Below are positions 9,464-20,085 of a stretch of 64,000 nt of DNA, piece by piece (positions within the stretch are counted from its first letter, which is position 1; every line of letters begins with the position of its first letter). The translations under genes were made by a program, and so were the position numbers. The stretch covers positions 1,860,001 to 1,924,000 of the forward strand of contig NZ_LR880474.1 of assembly GCF_904066215.1 (NCBI RefSeq), written 5' to 3'. Under the pieces are notes generated by a model. It was not told where the DNA came from, searched no databases, and saw nothing but the letters and a program-made list of their open reading frames with translations. Source of the stretch: Microbacterium sp. Nx66. GTDB taxonomy: Bacteria; Actinomycetota; Actinomycetes; Actinomycetales; Microbacteriaceae.

Positions 9464-10480
9464 ATGTCTCGTCTTTCTCTCGCGCCCCGCATCCGCTATC
9501 TCCTCGGCCGTGCCCGCCGCATCGACGTCGGTTCGGTGTTCGAACGGGCGAAGGAGGCCTCGGCACAGCACCACCGTCCCGTTCCCACGATCGTCGCCGA
9601 CATGCTCTGGTCGGCGGCCCGCCACAACGTGGGCTTCCAGGACTACATCGACTACGACTTCGCGATGCTCAACCGTGCCGAGCGCGAGACGTACATGACG
9701 CACCCGGTGTCCAACCAGCTCTCCCAGAAGTACGACCACCCCGACTTCCGCTGGATCTTCCAGGACAAGATCGAGTTCAACCGGAAGTTCTCCGCACATC
9801 TGCATCGCGAGTGGATGGTGGTCGAGGAGGGCAACGCCGACGAGGTCCGTGCCCTCACGGAGCGCCTCGGAACGATCGTCACGAAGGAGCCGGTCGGCCA
9901 GGCCGGGACCGGTGTGCACCGATATCACGCCGCCGACATCACGGACTGGACCGAGTTCCACCGCGGTCTCCTCGACCGCGGCGAGCTGCTGATCGAAGAG
10001 GTCATCCGCCAGCATGACGACCTGGCGGCCGTGTGCCCCGGAACCGTGAACACCACCCGCATCACCGCCTTCTTCGACGGGGAGAAGGCGCACATCCTCG
10101 CAATGGCGCAGAAGTTCGGCCGCGGCGCGGTGAGCGATCAGATGACCTTCGGCGGCTTCTACACGATGCTCGATGAGAACGGGCACGCCGTGGGGGCCGG
10201 CTATGACTCGCACGGGCACGTGCACGAGACCCACCCGGACTCGGGCTTCCGCATCGCCGACTTCCAGCTGCCCTACATGGACGAGGTGCGCGCTTTCATC
10301 GATCAGGTCGCCCGGGTCGTGCCGCAGGTGCAGTACGTCGGATGGGACGTCGTCGTGACCCCGGACGGCCCCGTGCTCGTCGAGGGGAACTGGGGCGCGG
10401 GCGTCTACGAGAACAAGCCCAGCGTCACCGGCATCCGTACCGGGCACAAGCCGCGCTACCGCGAGGTCATCGGCTTCTGA
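9464..10480 (+). CDS. Sugar-transfer-associated ATP-grasp family protein
   Basis: This 338-residue protein resembles the ATPgrasp_ST family (sugar-transfer associated ATP-grasp). Lys and Gly-rich nucleotide-binding segments (VTKEPVGQAGTGVHRY), the adenine-contact stretch LLIEEVI, and a late metal-binding pair (WDVVVTPDGPVLVEGNWG) are visible. ATP-grasp enzymes join a carboxylate to an amine, often in cell-envelope or exopolysaccharide chemistry; the substrates here are unknown. It is divergent from the two racemase-like genes, about 120 bases apart, so a shared role with a D-amino acid is possible but unproven. A repeat and a hairpin follow it. Confidence 0.75.
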   Translation: MSRLSLAPRIRYLLGRARRIDVGSVFERAKEASAQHHRPVPTIVADMLWSAARHNVGFQDYIDYDFAMLNRAERETYMTHPVSNQLSQKYDHPDFRWIFQDKIEFNRKFSAHLHREWMVVEEGNADEVRALTERLGTIVTKEPVGQAGTGVHRYHAADITDWTEFHRGLLDRGELLIEEVIRQHDDLAAVCPGTVNTTRITAFFDGEKAHILAMAQKFGRGAVSDQMTFGGFYTMLDENGHAVGAGYDSHGHVHETHPDSGFRIADFQLPYMDEVRAFIDQVARVVPQVQYVGWDVVVTPDGPVLVEGNWGAGVYENKPSVTGIRTGHKPRYREVIGF

Positions 10481-10497
10481 CCTTTCGACAGCTCACC

Positions 10498-10544
10498 CTT
10501 CGACAGGCTCAGGGACCCCGCATGGGTCGCTGAGCCCGTCGAAG
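10498..10544. repeat. REP-like imperfect palindrome
   Basis: CTTCGACAGGCTCAGGGACC is followed a few bases later by its imperfect complement GGTCGCTGAGCCCGTCGAAG. This is the fullest copy of a repeat family also seen at 37174, 53052, 56033 and 61112. It lies just after the ATP-grasp gene. Confidence 0.75.
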
Positions 10545-10567
10545 CGCCGGGCCACCCCTTTACATGC

Positions 10568-10605
10568 GAACCGGCCCCTTGCGTTCACACGCAAGGGGCC
10601 GGTTC
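10568..10605. terminator. Bidirectional hairpin terminator
   Basis: A perfect 16-bp stem (GAACCGGCCCCTTGCG and complement) with a six-base loop sits between the convergent ATP-grasp and CofE-like genes. It has no clear U-run. Confidence 0.8.
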
Positions 10606-10631
10606 GGTCGTGAAGGGGTGGCTCGAGCTGT

Positions 10632-11323
10632 TCAGACCGCGCGGACGATGCCGAGCGGCGTGGACTCGAGGCCCTGACCGAGCGGGTTGTCACCGAGGAT
10701 CTTCACCAGCCGCAACTCCCCCGCCTTGTCGAGCGTGGAGCCGAGGATGTTGCCGCCGAGATCGTTGATGTCGACCACCGCCACCTCGGCCTGGCCTCCG
10801 ATCAGCGTCTTCAGGTGCGCCGCGACGCGGTCCGGGTCCTTCGGGCCGAGCACCACAGCCTCGTTGTACGGCGGGATGGTGTGCTTCGTCGGTCCGTCGA
10901 TCGCGCGGGCCTTGTCCCCCGCGATGCGGTAGAAGTCGCCCTTGCGCCCGAAGGCCTTGGTGACCGCCGAGACGGCGGCAGCGAAGAGGATGCGCGGCGT
11001 ACCGCACTCCCGCAACGCCATCTCCATCGTCTCGGGCATGCCGAGACCGATGCCGTATGGCGTGCGGGTGACGTACTTCGACAGGAACAGCGCGAGCTTC
11101 CGCGGCTGGATCTCGTCCAAGCGGTACGACCGGCCCTGGGTGATCGCGACGATCTTCTCGGTCACGAAGAGCAGGTCGCCCGGCTGGACGGCATCCTTCG
11201 CGTACTCCGTGATGATGGCGTCGAGGTCGTCATCCGGCATCACGACGCGGGTGCGCAGCGGGATCCGCGCGTAGCTCTTTCCGTCGACGCTCGTCTCGAG
11301 CGCCTTGCCCTCGTTCGCCTGCA

Positions 11324-11324
<1 letters not shown>
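10632..11324 (-). CDS. Coenzyme F420-0:L-glutamate ligase (CofE)-like protein
   Basis: About 230 residues of the CofE/FbiB N-terminal family. These enzymes add L-glutamate to F420-0 using GTP. Visible signatures include PGDLLFVTEKIVAITQGRS near residue 50, TPYGIGLGMPETM and the late stretch VVDINDLGGNILG. The ATG at 11324 overlaps the sigA stop codon as TGATG, so the gene is probably translated with sigA; a GTG one codon upstream is possible. No other F420 biosynthesis gene is in the window, so the true substrate may differ from F420. Confidence 0.78.
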
Positions 11325-12565
<1,241 letters not shown>

Positions 12566-12732
12566 GTTTCGCCTTTCACGGGGCCGCTGGGAGACCCCGG
12601 GACATTTCGGACACTAGTAAGACCCTTGTCAAGTCCAGTGCTCGAAAACACTGATTGACAACGGGTCGGACTCCTAGTATCGCACACGTATGGCGATGAG
12701 GACGCATTCCCGCCCGATCCGCTGCGAGAGAT

Positions 12733-13674
12733 TCAGCCGCGTCCCGGCTTGTCCTCGTCACCCGACGGCCGAGATGCGAGGTAGCGCTCGAGCTCGGCCG
12801 CGAGTTCGTCGGCGCTGGGCAGGTCGCGTTCGCTGAATCCGCCCTCGTCGTACGAGTCGTCCTCGGGGTCACGACCGGCCATGTAGGCGTCGTACCGGCG
12901 CTCGAGGTTGTGCACCATCTGCTGCAGTTCGTCGTTCGCTGCGACCTGCTCGTCGACTCGGGCGAGGTAGTCCTCACGGCGCTCCTGCACTGCGTCGAGC
13001 ATGAGCACGAGGCCGGTCGAGGCCATGAGCTTCTCCGCCGCTGCACTGACCGCCTCCGGATTCTCCGTCTCCGCGAGGTAGTGCGGCACGAGGAGCACGA
13101 AGCCGACGACGCGCTCCCCGCGCTCCGCGAACCGGTACTCGAGCAGGTGACCCGCGGTCGCCGGGACCTGCGTGCGCGGACGCCACACGGAGTGCGACAC
13201 GACGAGGTCGCGCCGGTTCCCGCTCACCGTCGTCCCGATGGGGCGCGTGTGCGGCACGGGCATCGCGATCGAGTGGACCCAGTGCAGCCCCGAGGCCTCG
13301 AACTCCGCAGCGAGATCCAGGACGGTCTCCGCGAAGGCGTTCCACGCGAAGTCGGGCTCGTAGCCCGTGAGCAGCAGGAACGGGCGTCCCAGCGCGTCCG
13401 TGGCGAGGGAGAGCTCCAGACGGGGCGGGCGGAACTCGGCAAGGTGGTCCTGGTCGAAGGAGATGACCGGGCGGCGTGCGCGGTAGTCCAGGAGCACATC
13501 GTTGTCGAAGACCGCGAGCGGCTGCGGCGACGTCGTCTCCCGCAGATGATCGATGAGCCCCGACACCGCACTGCCCGCGTCGGTGAAACCGGTGAGCAGC
13601 ATCACGAGAGGCAGGCCGTGGGGCACCGTGGGGGCGTTCGCGACGCGTTCGTGGATCTCTCCGGAGAAGGGCAT
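12733..13674 (-). CDS. PAC2 family protein (proteasome assembly chaperone-like)
   Basis: This 313-residue protein has the PAC2 fold signature: VMLLTGFTDAGSAVSGLIDHL near residue 25, LLLTGYEPDFAWNAF around residue 100, and a C-terminal acidic helical region. PAC2 family proteins in actinobacteria are widespread; a link to proteasome-like assembly is by homology to the eukaryotic chaperone only. TAGCAT lies six bases before the ATG, suggesting a leaderless transcript. It lies upstream of sigA on the same strand with about 170 bases between. Confidence 0.82.
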   Translation of the reverse strand: MPFSGEIHERVANAPTVPHGLPLVMLLTGFTDAGSAVSGLIDHLRETTSPQPLAVFDNDVLLDYRARRPVISFDQDHLAEFRPPRLELSLATDALGRPFLLLTGYEPDFAWNAFAETVLDLAAEFEASGLHWVHSIAMPVPHTRPIGTTVSGNRRDLVVSHSVWRPRTQVPATAGHLLEYRFAERGERVVGFVLLVPHYLAETENPEAVSAAAEKLMASTGLVLMLDAVQERREDYLARVDEQVAANDELQQMVHNLERRYDAYMAGRDPEDDSYDEGGFSERDLPSADELAAELERYLASRPSGDEDKPGRG

Positions 13675-13788
13675 GTCTCCATGCTACGAGCCGCACCCGG
13701 AGCCGGGCTCTGACGTGTCTCGCTGAGAGCGAACACACCCCGGCCGGCGGACCGACGACCCCGGGGCGGAGATCCTAGGATGGAGAGC

Positions 13789-15267
13789 ATGACGCTTCCC
13801 GTGCTCTCGCACACCACCGATCAGTTCCCCGGAAGCGCTGCCGATGCCGCAGTGCTCGTCGTCCCCGATCTCTCCGAGTCGGCCGAGTCGCTGGCGGCTC
13901 ACCCCGGTCTCGCCGACGCTCTGGCGGGCATCGGCTTCACCGGCGCCGCCGGTGCGTTCGCTCGGGTCTACGCCCCCGAGGTGACGCCCCTCCCGTTCGC
14001 CGTCGTCGGCGTCGGCTCCACCGTCGACGACGCCTCCGTACGGAGCGCAGCCGGCGCGGCTCTCCGCTCCCTGACCGGCTTCGACACCGTCGCGCTCGGC
14101 CTCGCCGCCGGTCTCGAGGAGCACGCCGCCGCGGCCGCAGAGGGTGCCGTCCTCGGCGGCTACCGCTTCGACGACTACCGCGCCGAGAACGGCAGGAAGA
14201 AGCGGGCGACGGCGGTCGTCGTCCACGCCCCGCTCGACGACGAGACGATCGCCCGCGCTCACGCCACGGGCGAGGCCGTCGCTCTCATCAAGGACCTCGT
14301 GAACGTGCCCGCCGAGTGGCAGAGCCCCGCGCAGCTGGCGCAGAGCGCCGCCGACAGCGTCGCGGACCTCGACGTCACCGTGGAGATCCTCGACGAGGGT
14401 GCTCTCGCGGAACAGGGTTTCGGTGGCATCCTCGGCGTCGGCCAGGGATCCGACCGGCCGCCGCGCCTCGTCCGCCTCGACTACGCGCCGGCGGACGCGC
14501 AGCGGCACATCGCCCTCGTCGGCAAGGGCATCACCTTCGACACCGGCGGACTCTCCCTGAAGCCGGCGGCTTCGATGGTCGGCATGAAGTTCGACATGGC
14601 CGGTGCCGCGACCTCCCTCGCCGCCCTCCGCGCCATCGCGGCCCTCCGCCTCCCCGTGCGCGTGACCGCCTGGCTCTGCATCACCGACAACATGCCGTCC
14701 GGTCGTGCTCTCCGCCCCGGGGACGTCATCCGCATCCTCGACGGCACCACCGTCGAGGTGCTGAACACCGACGCGGAGGGGCGCCTCGTCCTCGCCGACG
14801 GTCTGGTCGCCGCGAGCCGGGAGAACCCCGACGTCATCATCGACGTCGCGACTCTGACCGGCGCGATCGTCGCAGCCCTCGGCCACCGTCACACCGGCGT
14901 CTTCGGCGACGACGAGACGGTCGCGGAGTTCCTCGCCGCGGCCGCCCGCACGGGAGAGCCCGCGTGGCACATGCCGCTGCCCGCCTACATGGAGGAGACG
15001 CTCGACTCCCCCATCGCCGACATGATCAACGCCAACATGGGAGATCGGATGGGCGGCGCGTCCTTCGCCGGTCTCTTCCTCCGGCGCTTCGTCGGCCGCA
15101 CCTCGGACGCGGACGACGCGCCGCGCATCCCCTGGGTGCACCTCGACATCGCGGGATCCGGTGAACACGCCGGCGCCCCCTACGGCTTCACAGAGAAGGG
15201 CCCCACGGGGGCGATGGTCCGATCGATCATCGCCTTCGCCGAAGCAGCATCCCACCCGGAGGCATGA
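13789..15267 (+). CDS. pepA: Leucyl aminopeptidase (M17 family)
   Basis: About 492 residues. The catalytic C-terminal domain carries the M17 hallmark NTDAEGRLVLADGL with its metal ligands, plus VGKGITFDTGGLSLK and the Arg-containing loop. The N-terminal half is the usual variable alpha/beta domain. It is a two-zinc cytosolic exopeptidase recycling peptides. The ATG at 13780 overlaps a TAGGAT -10-like element (13776-13781). The second ATG at 13789 is about seven bases downstream of it, so a leaderless start at 13789 is more likely. The lpdA gene follows directly and overlaps or abuts. Confidence 0.93.
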   Translation: MTLPVLSHTTDQFPGSAADAAVLVVPDLSESAESLAAHPGLADALAGIGFTGAAGAFARVYAPEVTPLPFAVVGVGSTVDDASVRSAAGAALRSLTGFDTVALGLAAGLEEHAAAAAEGAVLGGYRFDDYRAENGRKKRATAVVVHAPLDDETIARAHATGEAVALIKDLVNVPAEWQSPAQLAQSAADSVADLDVTVEILDEGALAEQGFGGILGVGQGSDRPPRLVRLDYAPADAQRHIALVGKGITFDTGGLSLKPAASMVGMKFDMAGAATSLAALRAIAALRLPVRVTAWLCITDNMPSGRALRPGDVIRILDGTTVEVLNTDAEGRLVLADGLVAASRENPDVIIDVATLTGAIVAALGHRHTGVFGDDETVAEFLAAAARTGEPAWHMPLPAYMEETLDSPIADMINANMGDRMGGASFAGLFLRRFVGRTSDADDAPRIPWVHLDIAGSGEHAGAPYGFTEKGPTGAMVRSIIAFAEAASHPEA

Positions 15268-15272
15268 CACCC

Positions 15273-16646
15273 ATGACAACCCACACCTTCGACATCGTCG
15301 TCCTGGGCGGCGGCAGCGGCGGGTACGCCGCGGCACTGCGAGCCAGCGAGCTCGGCAAGTCCGTCGCACTGATCGAGAAGGACAAGGTGGGAGGCACGTG
15401 CCTCCACCGCGGGTGCATCCCGACGAAGGCGCTGCTGCACGCCGCCGAGGTGGCGGACCACGTGCGTGACGCCGCCTCGGTCGGCGTCACGGCTTCGTTC
15501 GGCGGGATCGACCCGGCGGGCGTGCGCACGTATCGCGAGGGCATCGTCGCGAAGAAGTACAAGGGCCTCGAGGGGCTCGTCAAGGCGCGCGGGATCACGA
15601 CGGTCGCCGGGCTCGGCCGCCTGAACGCGGACCGGAGCGTCACCGTCGGCGACGATGTCTATGTCGGCACCGACGTCATCCTCGCCACCGGCTCGTACAG
15701 CCGCTCCCTGCCTGGTCTGGAGATCGGCGGACGGATCCTGACCAGCGAGCAGGCACTCGCCCTGGACGTGATCCCGGAGCGGGTGCTCATCCTGGGCGGC
15801 GGCGTGATCGGCGTCGAGTTCGCGAGCGTGTGGCGCTCCTTCGGAGCTGAGGTGACGATCGTGGAGGCGCTGCCCCACCTCGTCCCGAACGAGGACATCG
15901 CGATGAGCAAGGGCCTCGAGCGTGCGTTCCGCCGCCGGGGCATCCAGTACTCCCTGGGCGTGCGCTTCCAGACCGCCACCCAGGACGACTCGTCCGTCAC
16001 GGTCACGCTTGAGGACGGCAAGGAGTTCACCGCCGACTACCTCCTCGTCGCCGTCGGCCGCGGCCCCGCCACCGCCGACCTGGGATTCGAGGAAGCCGGC
16101 GTGCGCCTGGACCGCGGGTTCGTGACGGTGGACGGCGACCTCCGCACCGGCGTCCCCGGCGTGTGGGCGGTCGGCGACATCGTCCCCGGCCTCCAGCTCG
16201 CCCACCGCGGGTTCCAGCAGGGCATAGCGGTCGCCGAGCGCATCGCGGGCCTCTCCCCCGTGAACGTCCCTGACGTGCAGATCCCGAAGGTCACCTACTC
16301 GAGCCCGGAGGTCGCCTCGGTCGGTCTCACGGAGGAGGCGGCGGTCACCGCGCACGGTGCCGACGCCGTCCACTCCTACGAGTACAACCTCGCGGGGAAC
16401 GGGAAGAGCGAGATCATCGGCACGGGCGGCCTCGTCAAGGTCGTCCGCCTCAAGGACGGTCCCGTCCTCGGTGTGCATCTCCTCGGCGATCGCGTCGGCG
16501 AGCTCATCACCGAGGGCCAGCTCGCGGTCGCGTGGGAGGCCCATCCCGAGGACATCGCGCCGCTCATCCATGCCCACCCGACCCAGAGCGAGGCCCTCGG
16601 CGAAGCCTTCCTCGCGCTGGCCGGAAAGCCCCTGCACGCCCTCTGA
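15273..16646 (+). CDS. lpdA: Dihydrolipoyl dehydrogenase (E3)
   Basis: About 457 residues. The FAD-binding GGGSGGYAAAL motif comes first, followed by the redox-active disulfide GGTCLHRGCIPTK (C43 and C48). The NAD-binding motif LGGGVIGVEFAS and the C-terminal dimerisation domain with HAHPTQSE (catalytic His-Glu) follow. It reoxidises dihydrolipoyl groups of the 2-oxoacid dehydrogenase E2. Start choice: the ATG at 15264 overlaps the pepA stop but sits one base from GGAGG; the ATG at 15273 has that site ten bases upstream and is preferred. The E2 gene follows 66 bases later. Confidence 0.95.
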   Translation: MTTHTFDIVVLGGGSGGYAAALRASELGKSVALIEKDKVGGTCLHRGCIPTKALLHAAEVADHVRDAASVGVTASFGGIDPAGVRTYREGIVAKKYKGLEGLVKARGITTVAGLGRLNADRSVTVGDDVYVGTDVILATGSYSRSLPGLEIGGRILTSEQALALDVIPERVLILGGGVIGVEFASVWRSFGAEVTIVEALPHLVPNEDIAMSKGLERAFRRRGIQYSLGVRFQTATQDDSSVTVTLEDGKEFTADYLLVAVGRGPATADLGFEEAGVRLDRGFVTVDGDLRTGVPGVWAVGDIVPGLQLAHRGFQQGIAVAERIAGLSPVNVPDVQIPKVTYSSPEVASVGLTEEAAVTAHGADAVHSYEYNLAGNGKSEIIGTGGLVKVVRLKDGPVLGVHLLGDRVGELITEGQLAVAWEAHPEDIAPLIHAHPTQSEALGEAFLALAGKPLHAL

Positions 16647-16712
16647 GCACCAACCGGTGCCCGAGTCACTAAGCTAGACAAGCGTCATACAACTTCTGAA
16701 GGAGACTCAGTC

Positions 16713-18488
16713 ATGAGCACATCCGTGGTCCTCCCCGCTCTCGGTGAGAGCGTCACAGAGGGTACGGTCACCCGCTGGCTCAAGCAGGTGGGAGACACCG
16801 TCCAGGCGGACGAGGGCCTGCTCGAGATCTCGACCGACAAGGTCGACACCGAGATCCCCTCCCCCGTCACCGGCGTGATCGAGGAGATCCTCGTGGCCGA
16901 GGACGAGACCGTCGAGGTCGGTGCTCTGCTGGCCCGCATCGGCGACGGCAGCGGTGCGGCACCGGCCGACGATGCCCCTGCTGCGGCTGAAGCCGCCCCG
17001 GCTGAGGCCGCCGCCCCCGCCGCTCCGGAGCCCGCCACGGCTCCCGCGGCCGAGCAGCCGGCACCAGCCGACTCCGCTCCCGCCGAGTCCGCGCCTGCGG
17101 CTCCCTCCGGCGACGCCACCGACATCGTGCTCCCCGAGCTCGGTGAGAGCGTCACCGAAGGCACGGTCACCCGCTGGCTCAAGCAGGTCGGCGACTCGGT
17201 CGAGGTCGACGAGGCGCTCCTCGAGATCTCCACCGACAAGGTCGACACCGAGATCCCGTCGCCGGTCGCCGGGGTGCTGCAGGAGATCGTCGCCGGCGAG
17301 GACGAGACCGTCGAGGTCGGCGCCGTGCTGGCACGCGTCGGATCCGGTGCTGCTCCCGCACCCCAGCCCGAGGCTCCCGCTGCTCCGCAGGCCGAAGCCC
17401 CTGCCGCTCCGCAGGCCGAGGCGCCCGCCGCTCCGGCTCCGCAGGCCGAGGCTCCGGCTGCACAGCCCGAGGCGCCCGCTGCTCCCGCTCCGCAGGCCGA
17501 GGCCCCCGCAGCGCCCGCACAGGCCGCTGCTCCGGCACAGCCCGCGCAGGCGGAGGCCCCCAAGCTGTCGCTGCCGACCGAGAGCGACAACCTCTACGTG
17601 ACCCCGCTCGTGCGCCGTCTGGCTGCGCAGCAGGGTGTGGACCTGGCCACGGTCAAGGGCACCGGCGTCGGAGGCCGAATCCGCAAGGAGGACGTCCTCA
17701 AGGCCGCAGAGACCGCCACCGCCGCACCGGCAGCCGCTGCAACGCCGGCTCCGGCCCCCCTGGAGGTGTCGCCGCTGCGCGGGACCACCCAGCCGATGTC
17801 GCGCCTGCGCAAGGTCCTCGCCAAGCGTGCGGTCGAGTCGATGCAGCAGACGGCCCAGCTCACCACGGTGGTCGAGGTGGACGTCACCGCTCTCGCCGAG
17901 TACCGCGACAGCGTCAAGGCGTCGTTCCTCGAGAAGACCGGCGACAAGCTGTCCTTCCTGCCGTTCTTCGCCCTCGCCGCGGCGGAGGCCCTGCAGGCCT
18001 TCCCGATCATCAACGCGACGGTCGACGGCGAGCAGATCGTCTACCCGGCGTCCGAGAACGTCTCGATCGCGGTCGACACCGAGCGCGGTCTGCTCACGCC
18101 GGTGCTCCGCGACGCTGCGTCGAAGAACATCGCCGAGATCGCCCACGAGATCGCCGATCTCGCGGCGCGCACCCGCGACAACAAGCTGAAGCCCGACGAG
18201 CTCGCCGGCGGCACGTTCACGCTGACCAACACCGGTTCGCGCGGCGCGCTGTTCGACACGCCCGTGGTGTTCCTGCCGCAGTCGGCGATCCTCGGCACGG
18301 GCACGGTCGTCAAGCGCCCGGGTCTGGTCAAGGTCGGCGGCACGGACGCGATCGCGGTCCGCTCCTACGTGTACCTGGCTCTGTCGTACGACCACCGCAT
18401 CATCGACGGTGCCGACGCGGCACGCTTCCTCGGTGCGGTGAAGGCTCGCCTCGAGGCTGCGCAGTTCAGCGGCCAGCTCGGCGCCTGA
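16713..18488 (+). CDS. sucB: 2-oxoacid dehydrogenase E2 (dihydrolipoamide acyltransferase, two lipoyl domains; SucB/DlaT type)
   Basis: 591 residues. Two nearly identical lipoyl domains (about 1-77 and 132-210) each carry the lipoylated Lys in STDKVDTE, joined and followed by long Ala/Pro-rich linkers. The peripheral subunit-binding domain lies at about 292-327 ([15 protein letters not shown]), and the catalytic domain ends with the HxxxD motif [13 protein letters not shown]. In Mycobacterium the equivalent DlaT serves the pyruvate dehydrogenase complex. With a homodimeric AceE in this window, a role for this E2 in that complex as well as with 2-oxoglutarate dehydrogenase is plausible. GAAGGAGA precedes the ATG. 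Confidence 0.93.
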   Translation: MSTSVVLPALGESVTEGTVTRWLKQVGDTVQADEGLLEISTDKVDTEIPSPVTGVIEEILVAEDETVEVGALLARIGDGSGAAPADDAPAAAEAAPAEAAAPAAPEPATAPAAEQPAPADSAPAESAPAAPSGDATDIVLPELGESVTEGTVTRWLKQVGDSVEVDEALLEISTDKVDTEIPSPVAGVLQEIVAGEDETVEVGAVLARVGSGAAPAPQPEAPAAPQAEAPAAPQAEAPAAPAPQAEAPAAQPEAPAAPAPQAEAPAAPAQAAAPAQPAQAEAPKLSLPTESDNLYVTPLVRRLAAQQGVDLATVKGTGVGGRIRKEDVLKAAETATAAPAAAATPAPAPLEVSPLRGTTQPMSRLRKVLAKRAVESMQQTAQLTTVVEVDVTALAEYRDSVKASFLEKTGDKLSFLPFFALAAAEALQAFPIINATVDGEQIVYPASENVSIAVDTERGLLTPVLRDAASKNIAEIAHEIADLAARTRDNKLKPDELAGGTFTLTNTGSRGALFDTPVVFLPQSAILGTGTVVKRPGLVKVGGTDAIAVRSYVYLALSYDHRIIDGADAARFLGAVKARLEAAQFSGQLGA

Positions 18489-18501
18489 CCGACGGCTCGC
18501 C

Positions 18502-19932
18502 TCACTTCGGCTGGTCCGCGACGCGATATGCGTCGCGGACCAGCCATTTTTCATCTGCCCACACCAGCACGAGGATGGCTGCCTCCTCGGTCTTCGCTTC
18601 GCCGCTCTCGGGCGATGACGGCAGCTCCATCACGGCCATGTCTCCATAGCGATCCACGAGAACCGCATCCTTCCGACCGGCCATCTCGGCAGCGACGGGC
18701 GTGATCCCCGCGGAACCGGCCGCGACGGCAGCGGCGCACACCGCGTCGTCGCGTGCCTCGCACTCGACGATCTGCGCGAGGAGTGCCGGGAGAGCGCCTG
18801 TCGGATCGTCGGCCTTCGGCGGCGCCGCGGACGCGGACGGTGAAGGAGCAGGTGTCGGCGCAGTCCGCCTGGCAGGGCCCGCTCCCTCAGGACGGTCAGC
18901 GGACGGAGGAGTGCTCCCCGCTGCCCCGACCGCGGGATCGTCTCCGTCGCTCGGCCACAGCAGCCCCGCGAGGAGCACCGCCGCCGCGCACGCGCCGGCC
19001 ACGATGAGAACCCGCCTGCGCCGGGAACCCGTCTCCCCTCCGCCCGCCGGCGGCCGTACCCTGATGGTCCGCCGATCGAGGAGAGGTCGCGCCCCGCTGA
19101 CGACTCGATCGCGGAGGGCGAGCAGGCCGGCGAACGCCCGTACCGAGCCCCCTTTGACCGCACTCTCTTCCCGCATCCGACGCTCCCGCAGCCGTGCGCG
19201 GGTGACGGGTTCGGTGCGGACTCGTCGCACCGCACCGGAGACACCGGCTTCCGTGGGCGCCGCCCGGTCCTCGGCAGCCTCTTCCAGTGGTCGTGGTGCT
19301 GCGATCTCCAAGAGGTCGCTCTCTGCGTCCTCGAGCAATCGCCGGGGCACCCGGCGCTGTGCTGCGGCCGAGCGAACGCGATCGCGGGTGCGGTCGAGGA
19401 CCCGGGCCATCGTCTTATCGGTGCACTCCGCGCGTAGCCGGTCCACGATCACCAGGACGGCGGTCGGCGCGTCCTGACCGGGCCCCAGCACGAAGACCGG
19501 CCGGCCCCCGTCGGTGAGCCACCATGTCCCGTGCATGTCCACCGCCGACGCGGGCCCCAGCTCCGCCAGTCCGCGCAGAAGACTCACGACCACCGTGCTG
19601 ACCTCCCCCGATGGCAACCCGCCCCGCCGGAGCCGCCGATCCACGTAGGCCTCCAGGCGCTCGGTGCACCAGGGCAGAAGGACGTCGTGTCCGTCCGCGC
19701 GGCGGATCATGTCCACCGGCGCGGCGATGTGCTGGGTGCCCGCATATCGACAGCCCGCCCAACCAGCGAGGCTCTCGGCCTCGACGCGCACGACCGGACC
19801 GTCCGGCGAGGTGACGAGCGCACCGCGAAAGGGCCCCTCAGCAGAGTCGAGGAGTCGGATCGTACGGTGTGCCTGGGGAAGCACGGCCTGCTCGCGGGGG
19901 GCACTCTCACGCGCTGGTGTCATGCGATCCAT
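18502..19932 (-). CDS. Pseudokinase-like single-pass membrane protein
   Basis: About 476 residues from the ATG at 19932 (19923 also possible). Residues about 20-190 resemble a very degenerate protein kinase fold: an HGTWWLTDGGRPVFVLG stretch sits where a catalytic loop and DFG segment would be, but HRD, DFG and a clear P-loop are absent. One transmembrane helix lies at about 308-326 after a basic patch (SRRRR). A Pro/Ala/Ser-rich extracytoplasmic linker and a small C-terminal domain of about 100 residues follow. Function unknown. It occupies the place where lipB and lipA lie in the equivalent mycobacterial block. Confidence 0.6.
   Translation of the reverse strand: MDRMTPARESAPREQAVLPQAHRTIRLLDSAEGPFRGALVTSPDGPVVRVEAESLAGWAGCRYAGTQHIAAPVDMIRRADGHDVLLPWCTERLEAYVDRRLRRGGLPSGEVSTVVVSLLRGLAELGPASAVDMHGTWWLTDGGRPVFVLGPGQDAPTAVLVIVDRLRAECTDKTMARVLDRTRDRVRSAAAQRRVPRRLLEDAESDLLEIAAPRPLEEAAEDRAAPTEAGVSGAVRRVRTEPVTRARLRERRMREESAVKGGSVRAFAGLLALRDRVVSGARPLLDRRTIRVRPPAGGGETGSRRRRVLIVAGACAAAVLLAGLLWPSDGDDPAVGAAGSTPPSADRPEGAGPARRTAPTPAPSPSASAAPPKADDPTGALPALLAQIVECEARDDAVCAAAVAAGSAGITPVAAEMAGRKDAVLVDRYGDMAVMELPSSPESGEAKTEEAAILVLVWADEKWLVRDAYRVADQPK
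18509..18552 (+). terminator. Rho-independent terminator of sucB inside the convergent gene's 3' end
   Basis: A perfect 16-bp stem (GGCTGGTCCGCGACGC and complement), a GATAT loop and a following ATTTTTC. It serves the plus-strand sucB transcript but lies wholly inside the last codons of the minus-strand gene that ends at 18502. Confidence 0.9.
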
Positions 19933-20085
19933 CCCACCCGACCCGCGGGACGCTCCGTCCGAACTCGTTGCTCGGGGACGAGATCCCGTGGCGGGTCGGA
20001 TTGTGCAGGAGAGATCGCGCACACGCTCTCCGCTGCACGCGAACGGCGGCATCGCACGGCCTTCGGACTCGGTAGGCTGGTCTCC

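Noticed and set aside
12627..12683. Two TTGACA-like -35 elements upstream of sigA (plus strand at 12655, minus strand at 12632)
   Set aside because: The plus-strand one points into the 3' end of the minus-strand PAC2 gene; the minus-strand one lacks a good -10 at 16-18 bases. Not enough to call the sigA promoter.
16707..18554. 615-residue minus-strand frame opposite sucB
   Set aside because: Shadow of the lipoyl/Ala-Pro repeats; Gly/Arg/Leu repetitive and no domain.
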